Source: an uncultured Lachnospiraceae bacterium (lineage in GTDB: Bacteria > Bacillota > Clostridia > Lachnospirales > Lachnospiraceae). From it: a stretch of DNA of 64,000 nt. Shown here one piece after another: positions 63,092 through 64,000 of this stretch. The position numbers and the translations under genes were made by a program. The stretch spans positions 1-64,000 of the forward strand of contig CAMWXE010000012.1 of assembly GCA_947178145.1 (NCBI GenBank), given 5' to 3'. The notes under the pieces are model-generated. The model did not search any database and was not told where the DNA came from. It saw only the letters and a program-made list of their open reading frames with translations. Each line of letters begins with the position of its first letter. The stretch's first letter is position 1.

Positions 63092-64000
63092 ATGGCAGAG
63101 ATACATAGTGGAAGATATGCATTGGCAGTTCCCGGCAGCGGGCTGACCGTGGTCAGCATGGAAGGCGGGGCGGTTAACATGTTTGGAAGCTGCACGAGAA
63201 TCAAAACAGCACAAAGGGAAAGTTACCCGGCGATCGATGATGAGCCAGCAGTGTTACAGGCAGAGGATAGTATAAAGGAAAAGCTGCTTACGGAGGGTGC
63301 AGTACTGGCAGCTCTTGCAGGTGTGGCTGCAGCAGTTGAGGTGACAGAAGGAGCAGCGTTAGCGCCATCAGTCTGTGCATTGGGGGGCGTAGCCATAGGG
63401 GCAGGCGCAGCTGCTGCGGGAACAAGAGTCAGTGGTTCGCAGACAGGTTATGACAGGATCCGGGAAGCAGATCCGGGAAACCAGATGACAGGCGGCGGCA
63501 CCGGATATGCGGCAGGCGCTTCGGTATATGGACTTTCGGCGGCAGTGCCTGCCATGTCAACGATAACAGGGACACAGTCAGGCATGATGCCTGGAACCCC
63601 GGACTTTACAGCAGACGCAGTGCCTGGGATAACGGCAACAGAAGGATATGAGAGAGCAATTACCATTGGGGTATATACAGCAAACGATATTGATTCAAGC
63701 CATAGTGGCTATGATGTTATTCTGGATAAGCTGTTCAATAAGGATGCGGATGCATATGAAGCAGCCGGCATGGTTCTGGATATGTCTGTCAGGGATTATA
63801 CTGATTTTGGTGAAAGGAATCCAGATCCAGGGATTAGAAAGAACAATTCAGATGGAGAAGGGATGCTTTTGGAACGTCTTAGTGATCCTTACGGAGATGA
63901 AAATAAGGACAAGAAAGAAGAAAAGAAATATGGAGAAATTAAAGCAGGGAGGTCTGTTGGCAAACGTAATAGATTAGATAAAATATTTGATACATGGCGG
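63092..64000 (+). CDS. Effector candidate with hydrophobic Gly/Ala region (3' partial)
   Basis: The frame is open from ATG 63092 (AAGGTGAG upstream) to the window end, 303 residues so far. The N-terminus (GRYALAVPGSGLTVVSMEGG) is followed by a Gly/Ala/Val-rich hydrophobic stretch at about residues 68-115, which could insert into membranes and fits the Eag-chaperone idea. The rest is polar with YTANDIDSSHSGYDVILDK; no toxin fold is recognised, and the catalytic end probably lies outside the window. Confidence 0.6.
   Translation, partial: MAEIHSGRYALAVPGSGLTVVSMEGGAVNMFGSCTRIKTAQRESYPAIDDEPAVLQAEDSIKEKLLTEGAVLAALAGVAAAVEVTEGAALAPSVCALGGVAIGAGAAAAGTRVSGSQTGYDRIREADPGNQMTGGGTGYAAGASVYGLSAAVPAMSTITGTQSGMMPGTPDFTADAVPGITATEGYERAITIGVYTANDIDSSHSGYDVILDKLFNKDADAYEAAGMVLDMSVRDYTDFGERNPDPGIRKNNSDGEGMLLERLSDPYGDENKDKKEEKKYGEIKAGRSVGKRNRLDKIFDTWR

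Overview
The window looks like a chromosomal stretch from a spore-forming Clostridia, most probably Lachnospiraceae. Spore-germination genes (spoVAD, spoVAE), Gram-positive surface genes (LytR-CpsA-Psr ligase, two GH25 muramidases), strong AGGAGG-type ribosome sites and moderate GC point that way. The family placement is inference from gene content and style; no 16S or marker phylogeny is available here.

Bases 1-28,240 hold a surface-polysaccharide locus, almost entirely on the plus strand. It has dTDP-rhamnose genes rfbB, rfbA and rfbC (rmlD is not in the window), a Wzm/Wzt-type ABC exporter whose ATPase carries a C-terminal cargo domain, a large methyltransferase-kinase-like protein resembling the O-antigen chain terminator WbdD, seven GT2 or GT-C glycosyltransferases, a phosphoglucomutase/phosphomannomutase, a GtrA flippase-like protein, a polyprenyl-phosphate sugar transferase and an LCP ligase. 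Two membrane-anchored GH25 muramidases that share an extra beta domain sit in the same locus.

Bases 28,265-46,663 are mostly housekeeping: glmS, an HtrA protease, a ClpX-family unfoldase with an unusual N-terminus, a YczE-like membrane protein, a methyltransferase, a TPR-DUF4037 protein, trpS, spoVAD, two small unknown genes, ridA, aroK, spoVAE, a DUF5721-type gene, degV, a LytTR response regulator, a DUF1294 protein and argG. Several good sigma-A promoters and intrinsic terminators can be read here, and argG has a dyad-rich control region.

Bases 46,979-50,547 are a regulatory, accessory-looking stretch. It has an Rpn/PD-(D/E)XK nuclease-like gene, a small XRE repressor behind two matching operators, and a 611-residue regulator with two HTH domains embedded in TPR-like helices. 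A previously easy-to-miss 43-codon gene for a secreted peptide lies convergent to that regulator.

Bases 50,777-64,000 (open at the window end) appear to encode a contractile-injection or type VI-like machine in a Gram-positive: a secreted/anchored von Willebrand factor A protein, a large sheath-like protein, two tandem tube-like paralogs, a J-domain protein, two FHA proteins, an active-looking PP2C phosphatase, a PP2C-like pseudophosphatase joined to TPRs through a membrane segment, a possible Eag/DcrB-fold chaperone, a VgrG/gp27-gp5-type spike, an unknown protein and a truncated effector candidate. Baseplate genes, an ATPase and a kinase would be expected outside the window. The peptide-regulator pair directly upstream suggests, by position only, that the machine could be under cell-density control.
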